Positions 48,848 through 59,507 of a DNA stretch of 64,000 bases are shown here, piece by piece. The DNA comes from Lachancea thermotolerans CBS 6340 (taxonomy: Eukaryota; Ascomycota; Saccharomycetes; Saccharomycetales; Saccharomycetaceae). The position numbers and the translations under genes are program-made. How positions within the stretch are numbered: position 1 is the first letter of the stretch; the number at the start of each line of letters is the position of its first letter. Location of the stretch: assembly GCF_000142805.1 (NCBI RefSeq), contig NC_013084.1, positions 310,001 through 374,000 of the forward strand, written 5' to 3'. A model generated the notes under the pieces. It was not told where the DNA came from and searched no databases. It saw nothing but the letters and a program-made list of their open reading frames with translations.

Positions 48848-48925
48848 GCTCATCGCATCTTTTCATACGTATTGCTTTTTACAACATGGAAAATTTTTCC
48901 CAGACTAATTCTAATGCGATGAGAT
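48848..48925. promoter_or_regulatory. NIP7 promoter: PAC, RRPE, PAC
   Basis: A reverse PAC (GCTCATCGC, 48848-48856), an RRPE-type TGGAAAATTTTT (48887-48898) and a forward PAC GCGATGAGAT (48916-48925), the last followed by two further GATGAG copies. All lie within 175 bp of the NIP7 ATG. This matches the known control of ribosome-biogenesis genes. Confidence 0.75.
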
Positions 48926-49018
48926 GAGATGAGCAGTTAAGCGAAGTTTTCATCAAATTCAAAAGTTTCAGCGAACACTTCCCCAAAGCTCCTCACTGCG
49001 CGGGCGTATTCTTCAATC

Positions 49019-49564
49019 ATGAGACAACTCACCGAGGATGAGACTAAAGTAGTTTTCGAGAAGCTCGCCGGTTACATTGGCAGAAATATCAAGTTTTTGG
49101 TCGATAACAAAGATCAGCCATTTGTATTCAGATTGCAAAAAGACAGAGTCTACTACGTTCCGGAGCACATTGCCAAGCTTGCTACCTCAGTGGCAAGGCC
49201 CAACCTAATGTCGGTGGGTTTGTGTTTGGGCAAGTTCACCAAGACTGGCAAATTCAGACTACATATCACAGCGTTGACGATCCTAGCGCAACATGCCAAG
49301 TACAAGATTTGGATTAAGCCCAACGGGGAGATGCCTTTCCTTTACGGCAACCATGTTTTGAAAGCGCATGTTGGCAAGATGTCGGAAGATATTCCCGAAC
49401 ACGCAGGGGTCATCGTATTTTCTATGCATGACGTGCCCCTGGGTTTCGGTGTGAGCTCTAAGAGCACATCTGAATCAAGAGACGTACAGCCCACAGGTAT
49501 TGTGGCCTTCAGACAAGCGGATATCGGCGAATACCTGAGGGACGAGGACACTTTGTTTACCTGA
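49019..49564 (+). CDS. NIP7: Nip7, 60S biogenesis factor with PUA domain
   Basis: 181 aa, identical in length to S. cerevisiae Nip7. Needed for 27S pre-rRNA processing and 60S assembly. The N-terminal alpha/beta domain starts MRQLTEDETKVVFEKLAGYI; the C-terminal PUA RNA-binding domain covers about residues 95-170 (KPNGEMPFLYGNHVLKAHVG and GVIVFSMHDVPLGFGV). The upstream PAC/RRPE elements fit its role. Confidence 0.97.
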   Translation: MRQLTEDETKVVFEKLAGYIGRNIKFLVDNKDQPFVFRLQKDRVYYVPEHIAKLATSVARPNLMSVGLCLGKFTKTGKFRLHITALTILAQHAKYKIWIKPNGEMPFLYGNHVLKAHVGKMSEDIPEHAGVIVFSMHDVPLGFGVSSKSTSESRDVQPTGIVAFRQADIGEYLRDEDTLFT

Positions 49565-49676
49565 AGAGGTCTCGTGCATCTTTCATAGCATAGCATCTGT
49601 GTACACTAAAAATATTCATTTGAACAAAAGTTACATTTATTCTCTCAGTCGTAACGGATTTTAGGGTGTGCGAGCC

Positions 49677-51488
49677 TTATTTCTTGCCCTTCTTAGTCCG
49701 ATTTTTCTTTGAGATATCAAGGCTCTGCTCGCTTTTCCGACTTATCGCACTGCCTTGAGTTTGCTTGGCTGCAAGCTTCTTTTTAGGCCTGAAGTCTGAC
49801 CGATCCTTTAACGGCAGCCATCTCTCGGGGTTTGGTTCTCTTTCAGCATCAAAGTCCTTAGGAAATTTCCTGTTTTTGTGAACTCTTCTCTTTTTTGCGA
49901 CCTTTCCTAATGATGTGTCCCTCATACGAGTACGCTGACCTTCAAATGGCGCGGCACCCAGCTTCTTTAATGACTCTACGTCAACAGAGCTAACAAGAGA
50001 GTCAAGATCGGAACTCAAAACGTCATGCTGTTCAGAGCTTGAGTTAAAGAGTTGCAGCTCAGGTGAAATTCTTTGCAGCTTGGCGAACATGTCTTCTGCT
50101 TTTGAACCAAAACCCTGTGCGAGAAGATTGAATGCGACAAAACGCCAAAACTCAGGGTCCTCCTTAACGTTATTGTCCTTAACAATTGCAAAGAGGTGTT
50201 CTAAAAGCCGGTTGCTCGATGAAGATCTTCCGCTCTCACGGTACAGCTGGAGCAATATGTAGCATACAACGCGATGTTCATAATTAACACTGTCGCTGTT
50301 TTTGTTCAAATAGCTTTCACACAAGACAATAGCCCCATCAAAATTCTTTTCCAAAACCTGGAGTTGGACAGTGAGAACAATAGATCCAAACACGCTTCCT
50401 CCAGTGCCACACGACATGGCAGACATAGTGCGGTTAAACATTTTCTTGGCTTGCGTGCTGTAAGGCTCTAAGACAACATTGGCTATTGTCTTTCGGTAGT
50501 TAGCCAAGGTTTTCGATACTAGAGACTTTTTCGATTGGATGCCACAACCGTTGAACAAATTCAAAAACAAGACGTTGTTGAGGATTATCTGCTGTTGCTC
50601 GTGTCCTAGAGAGCTAACTTTCCCACTGAGCTTGGCGACGTCAAGCTCCCTTAGGAGTAAAGACACATTAGTGGTGTATTTCGAAAAATCATGGAACGAC
50701 TTCAAATTATTCTGAGCGAGCAAGTGCATGGTCGACCCTGCCATTGTCTTTGAAACTAAATCGTTTAAAATGTCTTTTGCCTCACTCTTTTCTCCGCTGG
50801 CTTGGAGTACGTACGCCTTTTGAAGTTCAATTGCATTTTGGTCATCATCTGACCCTTCCTGAGCTGCCAAAGAAGATGCTTGGTTAAGGTATTTGAGGGA
50901 TAGATCCAGATCGCCTCTTCTTAAGGCGATGAGAGATTCATTGAAAAGCAGATCGTATGAGTCTTCATTCAGGGATGTTACTAAAAGACTTTCATAGCCC
51001 GATTGATAAGTAGAACCAACTGCAGCCCTCTCGTTGCAAGCCAACTCCGTTTCGTTATCTAATTGTTGTTCGTTGTGAGTCGCCAAAAGCTGATAGATCT
51101 TGACAGCTTCTTCGAACTTTCCATTCTTAAAGCAAAATTGGGCCCGAACATGAAGCAGGCCTCTGTTTTCGAAGCTATTTGCCTGCTCGATATCTTTTAA
51201 TTCATCGTATAGCTTTTCAAAACTTTTGGTGTAGCCTAGCTTGTAGAAGATGTAAAGTCTCTCAAGATGATACAATCCTTTCAACTCTTGATCGTATTGG
51301 TTCAGAAGGTCCCAGCCCTGCTTGTAACAATCGCTCTTGATTAGAGAGACTAGCCACTGTCCCAAAACGCTGATTTTGTCTTCAACGCCAGCTTCTATAA
51401 GCTCTTTACAGACCTTAGCAGCTTCAAAGTGTTTATTGCTGTTGTATTGTACATTGAGATCTGAGAGTAACGAAGTCAGGTCTTTCAT
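49677..51488 (-). CDS. SRP72: Srp72, signal recognition particle subunit
   Basis: 603 aa. Binds SRP RNA and Srp68 in the co-translational ER targeting particle. The bulk is TPR-like helical repeats (for example FEEAVKIYQLLATHNEQQL, RGDLDLSLKYLNQASSLA). The C-terminal RNA-binding region is basic, with KKRRVHKNRKFPKDFDAERE, PNPERWLPLKDRS and a Lys-rich end. The PDPERWLP-type motif is typical of Srp72. Convergent with NIP7, as YPL210C is. Confidence 0.95.
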   Translation of the reverse strand: MKDLTSLLSDLNVQYNSNKHFEAAKVCKELIEAGVEDKISVLGQWLVSLIKSDCYKQGWDLLNQYDQELKGLYHLERLYIFYKLGYTKSFEKLYDELKDIEQANSFENRGLLHVRAQFCFKNGKFEEAVKIYQLLATHNEQQLDNETELACNERAAVGSTYQSGYESLLVTSLNEDSYDLLFNESLIALRRGDLDLSLKYLNQASSLAAQEGSDDDQNAIELQKAYVLQASGEKSEAKDILNDLVSKTMAGSTMHLLAQNNLKSFHDFSKYTTNVSLLLRELDVAKLSGKVSSLGHEQQQIILNNVLFLNLFNGCGIQSKKSLVSKTLANYRKTIANVVLEPYSTQAKKMFNRTMSAMSCGTGGSVFGSIVLTVQLQVLEKNFDGAIVLCESYLNKNSDSVNYEHRVVCYILLQLYRESGRSSSSNRLLEHLFAIVKDNNVKEDPEFWRFVAFNLLAQGFGSKAEDMFAKLQRISPELQLFNSSSEQHDVLSSDLDSLVSSVDVESLKKLGAAPFEGQRTRMRDTSLGKVAKKRRVHKNRKFPKDFDAEREPNPERWLPLKDRSDFRPKKKLAAKQTQGSAISRKSEQSLDISKKNRTKKGKK

Positions 51489-51652
51489 GCTAGGCTAGTA
51501 TGCGAGTCTTGCCACCCTTTTCGTTTCAATCTTTTTAAACTTATTGAGCTCAACAGCGTCAAGATTTAAAATTTTTGTATCACTGTTGACTACTGAACAC
51601 CTTGAAAAGCCAAAATTGAACAAATGAGCAAGTGGTGGAATCTTGATTGATA

Positions 51653-53323
51653 ATGAACCCGTTGTTAAGATCCATGTCTCACCCGGTTATCAGAAGCCTT
51701 GGATCATTTCGATGCTCGAGCACCTACGCTCGTGGTGCGGCCAGAATCGGAGGCAAGAATAAGTCATCAAGGCATAGTTTGGTCTCAACCATCAAGAAGA
51801 GCCCTGCAAACCGTAACAAAAAAGATGAACCTAGCTCGCAGATCTTCCACTATGGAGCTTTTGGTGGGCTTAAGGAAATTAATGCTCAAGACTCTCAGAA
51901 AACAGCAGGCATCTTATCTAAAGTGACAGATTTTGATCAACTCAAGATTCTTCCCGAGGTCAGAACCGCAGTGAAAAAAGTCATCTCCAGAGAAACAATC
52001 GCAAAAAGTCCAGATTTGACTGAGGCCTCTGAAAAAGATATTAAACCTTCTCCTGTTCAAGTGGCCGTCATACAGAAACTATCGAAGACGCTTACAAACA
52101 GACAATTACAGGTTCACATGGTGGCCGCAGAAACAGGCTCTGGCAAGACTATGGCGTACTTAACGCCCCTTTTGGATTACTTGAAAAGAGGAGAGCAGGA
52201 TGATCCTGAGGGCTGGGATCAAATAAAAGATAAGGCGATCGTGAGATCTGTGATATTAGTACCAACTCATGAGCTAGTGGAACAAGTTTACAAAACCGTG
52301 AAATTGAACGCAGACTTGCTTGGCCTACATGCATTCAGATGGAATATGGACACCTCTTACAACGACTTCATAGAAGCTGTGAAGGCAAGAATAGATCTTC
52401 TTGTAACTACACCGGGGAAAGTCTTGAACATGTTCAAGGTGCGTATAATCAACAGGCCGGAAAGGCTGCTTTCTGGAGTTCGATTTGCAGTGTTGGACGA
52501 GGCAGACACCCTTATGGATCGTTCATGGCTAGAAGAAACTCACAGCGCGATCAAATCGTTCCCCAACGCCAATCACCTCATCTTTTGTTCAGCTACAATC
52601 CCAAGTGAGTTCAGTAAAACAATGGATCGGCTTTTTCCAACTTCCGAAGCAATCACTACTCCAAAGCTTCACAAAATTTCTCAAAAAATCGATTTCAAGC
52701 TCATTGATGCTTCCCTGAATCCCTACAAGGGCTCGAAACTAAAAGCTTTAGCACAAGCTCTCTATGCTATTATGAAGGATGGAACTGAAGAGGGTTTTGA
52801 AAAAAGGTGCTTGATTTTCGTTAATGAGAAAAAAGATGCCAAGAAGGTCGCCGAACAGCTTACTGAACGGTATGGTCACAATTGTGTTAGTCTGACTGGT
52901 GAAGACGCAATTTCTGAAAGGCTCGATAAAATCTCAGCTTTTGTGAATCCGCCAAAACGTCTTAATGAGGCACCTTCGAAGCTTTCAGATGACAGCTCTA
53001 AAACGGTAAAACGAGAACCCACAATGCTTCCTAATTCAAACATCAAGCTCACGACTTCCAGTTCGAATTTGCATGGAAAGAAAAATACGTCTTTGAAAGT
53101 CCTAGTTACTACAGACCTGATGGCCAGAGGCCTTAACTTTCAAGGCGTTAGAAATGTTATTCTCTTTGATGTTCCAAAAACCTCGATCGACCTTGTACAT
53201 AGGGCGGGCAGGACTGGTAGAATGATGCAAGGGGGTCGCGTTTTTATGATTATTGATAAAAAAACAAAGTCTTGGGCCAAGGCCGTTCCAAAGATAGTAA
53301 GGAACAACAAAACACTATCTTAA
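51653..53323 (+). CDS. MRH4: Mrh4, mitochondrial DEAD-box RNA helicase
   Basis: 556 aa. Acts in assembly of the mitochondrial large ribosomal subunit. The Ser/Arg-rich N-terminus is a likely presequence. Helicase motifs: AETGSGKT (about residues 159-166), TPGKVLNM, DEAD (282-285), CSATIP, TDLMARGLNF and HRAGRTGR. ATG 51653 is used; the frame upstream begins at a TTG. It is the YGL064C orthologue placed between SRP72 and IPL1, i.e. interleaved from the duplicate track. Confidence 0.94.
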   Translation: MNPLLRSMSHPVIRSLGSFRCSSTYARGAARIGGKNKSSRHSLVSTIKKSPANRNKKDEPSSQIFHYGAFGGLKEINAQDSQKTAGILSKVTDFDQLKILPEVRTAVKKVISRETIAKSPDLTEASEKDIKPSPVQVAVIQKLSKTLTNRQLQVHMVAAETGSGKTMAYLTPLLDYLKRGEQDDPEGWDQIKDKAIVRSVILVPTHELVEQVYKTVKLNADLLGLHAFRWNMDTSYNDFIEAVKARIDLLVTTPGKVLNMFKVRIINRPERLLSGVRFAVLDEADTLMDRSWLEETHSAIKSFPNANHLIFCSATIPSEFSKTMDRLFPTSEAITTPKLHKISQKIDFKLIDASLNPYKGSKLKALAQALYAIMKDGTEEGFEKRCLIFVNEKKDAKKVAEQLTERYGHNCVSLTGEDAISERLDKISAFVNPPKRLNEAPSKLSDDSSKTVKREPTMLPNSNIKLTTSSSNLHGKKNTSLKVLVTTDLMARGLNFQGVRNVILFDVPKTSIDLVHRAGRTGRMMQGGRVFMIIDKKTKSWAKAVPKIVRNNKTLS

Positions 53324-53431
53324 TGTTCACTAATGTTCACTAATGACACCATGTAAATATTTAGCATTTTGTAATATATAGCAGTAGAAAAACGACACAA
53401 CCCAAAAGTCAAGATCTTAGGAAAGAGGATT

Positions 53432-54628
53432 TTACCAAAAAGGACGGTTTTTCAAAATCCACGGATGTTTTTTGACATCTCTAAGAGCTATCCGAGCATT
53501 CGGCTCATATTCCAGAAGCTTGCTTATGATGTCTCGCGCTTGGCTAGAAATATGGTCTGGAAACTTAAGGTCCCTTCGTTTTATTCGTTTATAAGTCATT
53601 TCTTTTGAGTCCTCGAGAAACGGCGGGGTCCCTACCAAGAGCTCATATGTCAGGACCCCAAGTGCCCAAACATCGACCTTGTTATCATATTCTCTAGACT
53701 TTATCAATTCTGGTGAAAGATAGTCCATGGTACCGCACAACGTTCTCCTCCTGGAATTATTCAAGTTTGTGACACTCCACCCAAAATCCGTCAATTTCAA
53801 AGTATTTTGAAATCCTAGGAGGATGTTTTCTGGCTTGATGTCTCTGTGAATGATATGCTTGCTGTGCATATAGTCCAAAGCGTCAGCCATCTGGTAAACG
53901 AAGTGGGACGCAACGATGTCGTTAAAAGGACCATGAGATCTCAGGTGCTTGTAAAGTTCGCCGTTTACAAGGTACTCCATTAAAAGGTAAACGCGCTTCT
54001 CATCATGAAAATATCCATAGAGCCGGGTCAGGTTTGGGTGTTTTAGAGAAGATTGAATTTCCACTTCGCGTCGAAATTGTTTCTCGACATTGTATTGGAT
54101 GATCTCCTTCTTCTTCATTGCCTTCAGGGCACAAATAAAACCAGTTTGCTTGTGCTTGACGCAATATACCTTTCCAAACTTGCCTTTCCCCAACTTTTTT
54201 CCTATTTCAAAATCATCTAATGTGAAGTCTTTGTAGCGAGCTGGTGAGCTGTCTGCTTTCGTACCACTCAGCAAAGGGACTTTGGCCGGGGAGCTACGTC
54301 CATCATCAGCCCCAACCTTAACTGGGGACGACACCCTTGATCGGCTATCCTGTAGGGATTTCTGGCCTGAAAAAGTCGGCGCCACGCCGAGTCTGCTGGA
54401 TCCAGATGAAAATGATGCCCTCCAGTTTTCTTTTGTCAGTCGGTGGCTAGTTGTCCCTCTGCTTGAAGTCCCTAAACTCTTCCTACCCGGGCCACTGTTC
54501 AGCCGCATACTGAGAAGAAGATTGCGCTGGTGTAATGAGTTACGGCGCATTTCTGATCCTGCAGTACTTTTGCCATTCATTACTCCCAAAAGCTTACCGA
54601 AAATAGTACCCCTAGTGTCGGTAGTCAT
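53432..54628 (-). CDS. IPL1: Ipl1, Aurora kinase
   Basis: 398 aa. Catalytic subunit of the chromosomal passenger complex (with Sli15, Bir1, Nbl1), correcting kinetochore attachments. The kinase domain spans about residues 140-396: G-loop LGKGKFG (146-152), Lys169 in ALKAMK, HRD (261-263), DFG (281-283) and activation-loop Thr296 in RRRTLCGT. The N-terminal 130 residues are Ser/Arg-rich and about 30 longer overall than in S. cerevisiae. The order matches YPL209C. Confidence 0.97.
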   Translation of the reverse strand: MTTDTRGTIFGKLLGVMNGKSTAGSEMRRNSLHQRNLLLSMRLNSGPGRKSLGTSSRGTTSHRLTKENWRASFSSGSSRLGVAPTFSGQKSLQDSRSRVSSPVKVGADDGRSSPAKVPLLSGTKADSSPARYKDFTLDDFEIGKKLGKGKFGKVYCVKHKQTGFICALKAMKKKEIIQYNVEKQFRREVEIQSSLKHPNLTRLYGYFHDEKRVYLLMEYLVNGELYKHLRSHGPFNDIVASHFVYQMADALDYMHSKHIIHRDIKPENILLGFQNTLKLTDFGWSVTNLNNSRRRTLCGTMDYLSPELIKSREYDNKVDVWALGVLTYELLVGTPPFLEDSKEMTYKRIKRRDLKFPDHISSQARDIISKLLEYEPNARIALRDVKKHPWILKNRPFW

Positions 54629-55096
54629 TAAACTTTGGGCTTTTCTATGGATCTACTGCTTACATCTTGTCTTGTTTACCATCACCTATGACGGGTCATC
54701 GAATAATTTGAAGTCGTTGCTGATATAATCATGATCGAGGTGTTAGTTTTAAAAAGCACTAAAAAGACCAGCTTGTGCATATGTTCCTCTACAAACTCAT
54801 GCGAGAGGCTATTCTACGTGAGTCTGGCGGCGCTGGGTACTTGTGACCCCATCATACTTGCCATAGATATTTTGTGATTTAAGTTATTCGGTATGTGATT
54901 TCTGGGGCAATTTTGCTGTCTTTTTATAGCTAGTTTAGAAAGTATAGCTTGAGCCAAACATCAGGGTTTCGAATTCCTTCCTTCTGCCTGTTTGCGCTTT
55001 TCTTGGTTTTTTTGAGAATGTTAAATGATTCTTATTCATATGTTCAGAAAACTTGAAATTAGAAACTGCAAGCACGTTAATCAAACCTCAAGTAAA
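54629..55096. other. Divergent region IPL1-RKM1
   Basis: 468 bp, A/T-rich. It includes a reading frame continuous with RKM1 upstream of the chosen ATG. No distinctive sites recognised. Confidence 0.4.
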
Positions 55097-56854
55097 ATGC
55101 AAGCCGAAAAGCTTAAGGTGCTTTTGGATTGGGGTCTCGATAATGGAGTAAAGTGCCCAGATGACGTCGAGTTTGTCAACGTGGGCGGCAAAGGTTTTGC
55201 TTGCATCGCTAAAAGTGATATAACAGAAGCAGAATTCATTATCCCAGAAAGTTTGATTATCAAGAGCAGCTTAGCGGTAAGTTTCTTCAAGGTGAACTCG
55301 AATCAAACCTCATGGCTGAAACTTCTCATCGCCAAGCTTAAGTTCGACAAAAGTTCGACAACCGTTGACGATGAAAATTTGAAAGCGAAGTTCGCGCCTT
55401 ATATTGACGCTCTTCCAGATGAAATTGATTCACCGCTTGTTTGGAATCCGTCGGAGCTCGATTTGCTCGGAAACACAAATTTGAGGAGCTCTTTGCGCAT
55501 AAAGCTCTATTCCATTTTCAACGAATGGAAGTTGATTATGGAAACCTTGAAAAAGCACAGAAATGAAGTCCAGGCGGAGATCCTAAACATCGAAGAGACT
55601 TTGGGACAAAGCGAAGATCATGTCTATCGTAACATAACCTCAAAAGTGTTTCAACATAGCTCTGAGACCGACTGGTGGTCCTTCCCTGCTTTTCTTTGGT
55701 CACATATGATGTTCTTATCCCGCGCTTTCCCTGAGTACGTGATAAATCCTTCCACTGACCCTTCAAACGTTGTGTTATTGCCAATTATTGATCTTCTTAA
55801 CCATGACTATCGTTCAAAAGTTGAGTGGAATCAGCGGGATGGCGCTTTCGGAGTCCGCAAGTTGGAGACCGTCTTGAGAGGAGAAGAGATTTTCAATAAC
55901 TATGGAGGGAAAGGGAACGAAGAGCTCTTGAGTGGGTATGGCTTTGTTTTAGAAGAAAACATATTTGACACGGTCGCACTTAAAATTCAACTCCCTCTGA
56001 CGACTGTATCTGAGATAACGTCCACGACTCATTTGTTCTTGCCAACTCTTTCGGATTACACAACATCGGCATTTGAACTGTCTTCAGGCAAAGAAACGAA
56101 GCAGATGCTGCCTAAAAAGGATTCTCAATACAAAGATGGGGTGCTCTATTTGCTAAGTAAAGAAAATGATGCCCCTCTGAGATGGCTACTGGATCTGTTT
56201 TCGTTTCTCGAAAAGTCTCCGGACGAGTCATGCTCAAGCCTGAGAGTACGACTACAAGGGTTGCAAAACTTGCGTAATGCGATAGAAACAAAACTCTCTT
56301 CGACCAGCTCAACTTCGGACCGTCAAGCTGCTGGATATGATATCAAGGAGTACCGGGCGCGCGCGGCCCGTATATACAAAAGCGGTCAGACCAAGGCACT
56401 CAAACACGCTGTCAACGAGCTCAAGCGCACAGAAAAAGAATGGACTTCGCAACACAAAGGCGACCTCCTGACAGCAAAGAGGATAATGCGCTTCGATCCC
56501 AATTTTATGGAGAGTGAACTGCCGCTACTGTTGCGGACCAATGCAAACTCTGACATAACTTTAGATTCTTACGATACTTTGATTATTCTCTGGGTAGCGT
56601 GCAAGGCCGTTTTCAACACATGTCCCAGAGAAGCTCAGTGGGCGATGGACGCATTCAAAGCATATTCCGATTGCCGTGAAAACACCATGGCCTCATCGGC
56701 CGAAGGCCAACATTTGTACCAGACCTTTTTCCCTAATGGGTCTAGCAGGCTTGGTCAGGAGCAGTTCATTAATGCGACAGAGTTTCTACAGCATTTTTCA
56801 TATACCCGTTTATCGAACGGCGAGGTCATCTTGGTTAAAGACGTTAATTTGTAA
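55097..56854 (+). CDS. RKM1: Rkm1, SET-domain ribosomal lysine methyltransferase
   Basis: 585 aa from ATG 55097 (MQAEKLKVLLDWGLDNGVKC), close to the 583 of S. cerevisiae. In-frame ATGs at 55025 and 55040 would add a poorly conserved stretch and are rejected. Rkm1 dimethylates Rpl23 (uL14). Split SET domain: an N-terminal part with GKGFACIAKSDI, then VVLLPIIDLLNHDYRSKVEW (cofactor NH motif) and NNYGGKGNEELLSGYGF, followed by a Rubisco-methyltransferase-like helical C-terminal domain. Order matches YPL208W. Confidence 0.93.
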   Translation: MQAEKLKVLLDWGLDNGVKCPDDVEFVNVGGKGFACIAKSDITEAEFIIPESLIIKSSLAVSFFKVNSNQTSWLKLLIAKLKFDKSSTTVDDENLKAKFAPYIDALPDEIDSPLVWNPSELDLLGNTNLRSSLRIKLYSIFNEWKLIMETLKKHRNEVQAEILNIEETLGQSEDHVYRNITSKVFQHSSETDWWSFPAFLWSHMMFLSRAFPEYVINPSTDPSNVVLLPIIDLLNHDYRSKVEWNQRDGAFGVRKLETVLRGEEIFNNYGGKGNEELLSGYGFVLEENIFDTVALKIQLPLTTVSEITSTTHLFLPTLSDYTTSAFELSSGKETKQMLPKKDSQYKDGVLYLLSKENDAPLRWLLDLFSFLEKSPDESCSSLRVRLQGLQNLRNAIETKLSSTSSTSDRQAAGYDIKEYRARAARIYKSGQTKALKHAVNELKRTEKEWTSQHKGDLLTAKRIMRFDPNFMESELPLLLRTNANSDITLDSYDTLIILWVACKAVFNTCPREAQWAMDAFKAYSDCRENTMASSAEGQHLYQTFFPNGSSRLGQEQFINATEFLQHFSYTRLSNGEVILVKDVNL

Positions 56855-57007
56855 TGACAGGACCTATGATTGGGTTTCTCAATATCTTCATATACGAAAG
56901 AGTGGTTACTTTTGGCGATAACTTTCAAGCTCATCGGCCAAAATTGAACAAAACCACGAAGGTTTAAATTCTAGCACACCAACTTCATTAGCATCTTTCC
57001 AAAGGAT

Positions 57008-59362
57008 ATGGAGCTTTCGACTAAACTGACTGACCATTTAGTAGTATGTGCCGTTGTGGCCGTCTATTTGATCTCTGGAGGTCGGCTGAGTATAGGAATA
57101 TCGGTCGCTGTGCTGTATGCTCTGGCTATACACGATTCTGGCAGGAAAGTTGAAGTTTCTGAAGCTGGAATTATCCAAGCTAAGTCGGGCGTTGCAGGAA
57201 AGCCCGAAAAGAAAACGTGTTGTGGCGGGAAGGGCGGCAGCTCATGCTGTTCTTCTGGAAGTGGTGGAAAGAAAGGCGGCTGTTGCGGAGGATCATGTGC
57301 TTCAAAGAAGAGGGCAGAAGAGAAACCCGCATCAACTGGACCTGTTTTCGAATCAAGTGCGAGTGAGCCCATCGCAATTGATTTTACTCACGCCTTCAAG
57401 CCTGCCAGAAGCTCCAAGCCAAAAAGTGGAGCAAAGAAGATGCCAAGATTCATCAGCAGGACTGCGGGCAGCGCTAAAAAGGACACTGGTTTCTTCAAGA
57501 AAGCCTTAACAGTTTCCAACGAGAAGCTCTCGAACTCTCAAATTTATGTTTTTTACTCTTCTCTGCAAGGCGCGGCAGAGCGTTCTGCTAAAACTGTTCT
57601 GGAAACGCTCTCTGGCATGCCAGAACTTAAATACGAGCCTAAGCTTCTCAACCTGGATGAACTGAGTGATTTCGATGACTACTTTGTCAATGTGCCGTGT
57701 TCTTATGCTTTATACATTTTGGTGTTACCTTCGTATGACAGCGACTCCCCATTGGACTTTTTCTTACAATCTTTACAAGAAAATGCAAGCGACTTCAGGA
57801 TAGATAAGTACGTGCTTCGGAAGCTTGTTGGATACGCGGTCCTTGGTATCGGAGATTCAGAGTCTTGGCCAGAAAAGTTCTGTTACCAGGCAAGGCAGGC
57901 CGACCTCTTATTAGCAAAGCAAGGTGGTCGTAGGGTGTTTCCCGTGGGAGAAATATGCATGAAATTTGGTGGAGATCCAAAAGTGTCGGAATGGTCTAAA
58001 CTACTGGCAGAAACCTTGTGTGATGATGAACCTATACTGTACGAGTATGACGAAACTTTGGACGACGAGGAACCTCAGGACCCTGAAGATGAATTAACTA
58101 AAGAGCCACTCATCGATTTGGAAGATGTTGGAAAATCCTCTGAACTTCAAGACGTGTCCAGCGTCAAAAAAATGATAGTAAAGGATAGTCCTACCTTCAA
58201 AAATCTTACGAAACAAGGCTACACCGTGGTTGGATCACATTCCGGTGTGAAAATTTGCAGGTGGACTAAAAACGATCTACGTGGAAGAGGCTCATGTTAT
58301 AAACACTCTCTTTTTAACATTGTATCGAGTAGGTGCATGGAATTGACTCCCTCTCTTGCGTGCTCTTCCAAGTGCATCTTCTGCTGGCGCCACGGCACTA
58401 ACCCTGTCTCTAAAACTTGGAGATGGGAAGTTGACGATCCCGAGTATATCCTCGAGAATGCCTTGCAAGGACACTACGCAAAAATCAAACAAATGAGAGG
58501 TGTCCCTGGTGTCATTGCAGAAAGGTTTGCAAAGGCTTTTAAGGTTCGCCACTGCGCCCTATCCCTTGTTGGCGAACCAATCATGTATCCATTCATCAGC
58601 AAATTCGTTAGTCTCTTGCACCAAAAGGAAATCTCGAGTTTCTTGGTTTGTAACGCTCAACATCCCGAGCCTTTAAGAGATTTGGGCAAGGTCACTCAAC
58701 TTTATGTCTCTATCGATGCGCCAACCAAGAATGAACTGAAGAAAGTTGATAGGCCCCTATATCGTGACTTCTGGGAGAGGCTAATGGAATGCCTGGACAT
58801 TTTGAGGACCACCCAATCCCACCAGAGGACTGTCTTCAGAATGACCCTAGTGAAGGGATTCAATATGGCTGACGTTAGCGCATATGCAGACCTTGTGCAG
58901 CGTGGTCTTCCATGTTTCATTGAGGTTAAAGGCGCCACCTTCTGCGGGACTTCTGATGGAAACGGTAATCCTTTGACCATGCAAAACATTCCATTTTACG
59001 AGGAATGTGCGAAATTTGTTAAGTCGTTGGCGGCTGAACTGCAAAGAAGAGGTTTAGGGTACGATGTTGCTGCTGAGCATGCACACTCTAATTGTATCTT
59101 AATTGCTAGTACGAAGTTCAAAATCAACAACGAGTGGTACACTCACATTGATTTTGACAGGTTCTTTGAGCTTCTCAATTCAGGCAAAGACTTTAATCAC
59201 ATGGAATATCTACAAAAGACCCCAGAGTGGGCATTGTTCGGTAATGGTGGTTTTGCCCCAGGCAACACCCGCTTCTACAAGAAAAAAAGAGGACAGGAAG
59301 CACAAGCTAAAGAGGAGCAAGGCTTGCAGGAAAATGTTAGTACGCAACCTATTAACGCATAA
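57008..59362 (+). CDS. TYW1: Tyw1, wybutosine synthesis flavodoxin/radical-SAM enzyme
   Basis: 784 aa. Forms the tricyclic base 4-demethylwyosine at G37 of tRNA-Phe. An N-terminal hydrophobic segment (about 13-38) probably anchors it to the ER. It is followed by a CC/GG-rich linker (about 73-98: TCCGGKGGSSCC and GGCCGGSCAS), also seen in S. cerevisiae. The flavodoxin-like domain is at about 179-345 (IYVFYSSLQGAAERSAKTV). The radical-SAM domain has C452, C456 and C459 in CSSKCIFC, followed by VGEPIMYP and AEHAHSNC. Order matches YPL207W. Confidence 0.96.
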   Translation: MELSTKLTDHLVVCAVVAVYLISGGRLSIGISVAVLYALAIHDSGRKVEVSEAGIIQAKSGVAGKPEKKTCCGGKGGSSCCSSGSGGKKGGCCGGSCASKKRAEEKPASTGPVFESSASEPIAIDFTHAFKPARSSKPKSGAKKMPRFISRTAGSAKKDTGFFKKALTVSNEKLSNSQIYVFYSSLQGAAERSAKTVLETLSGMPELKYEPKLLNLDELSDFDDYFVNVPCSYALYILVLPSYDSDSPLDFFLQSLQENASDFRIDKYVLRKLVGYAVLGIGDSESWPEKFCYQARQADLLLAKQGGRRVFPVGEICMKFGGDPKVSEWSKLLAETLCDDEPILYEYDETLDDEEPQDPEDELTKEPLIDLEDVGKSSELQDVSSVKKMIVKDSPTFKNLTKQGYTVVGSHSGVKICRWTKNDLRGRGSCYKHSLFNIVSSRCMELTPSLACSSKCIFCWRHGTNPVSKTWRWEVDDPEYILENALQGHYAKIKQMRGVPGVIAERFAKAFKVRHCALSLVGEPIMYPFISKFVSLLHQKEISSFLVCNAQHPEPLRDLGKVTQLYVSIDAPTKNELKKVDRPLYRDFWERLMECLDILRTTQSHQRTVFRMTLVKGFNMADVSAYADLVQRGLPCFIEVKGATFCGTSDGNGNPLTMQNIPFYEECAKFVKSLAAELQRRGLGYDVAAEHAHSNCILIASTKFKINNEWYTHIDFDRFFELLNSGKDFNHMEYLQKTPEWALFGNGGFAPGNTRFYKKKRGQEAQAKEEQGLQENVSTQPINA

Positions 59363-59507
59363 GTTCGCGCACAATACTTTGTCTTTTTGTACAGCATACT
59401 GGATTGCGGACCGAGTTCATTTTTCAGTCAATATATTTATTTTCTTGACAGGCCGATAATTCACAATGTTGGTTGAGTCCCTCTGTATATAATATCTATT
59501 ATCTCAT

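Larger units (their letters stand above)
47745..49018. other. Long unassigned gap PUS1-NIP7 with splice signals
   Basis: 1.27 kb between divergent genes. The right end is the NIP7 promoter (PAC and RRPE). The left and middle contain a perfect TACTAAC plus T-rich tract and CAG on the plus strand (48029-48059), a 28-codon ATG frame (48093-48179) and a 126-codon open stretch (48367-48744) with protein-like content. On the minus strand a 78-codon frame (47731-47967) runs into the PUS1 start. I cannot join these into one convincing gene. Confidence 0.4.
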
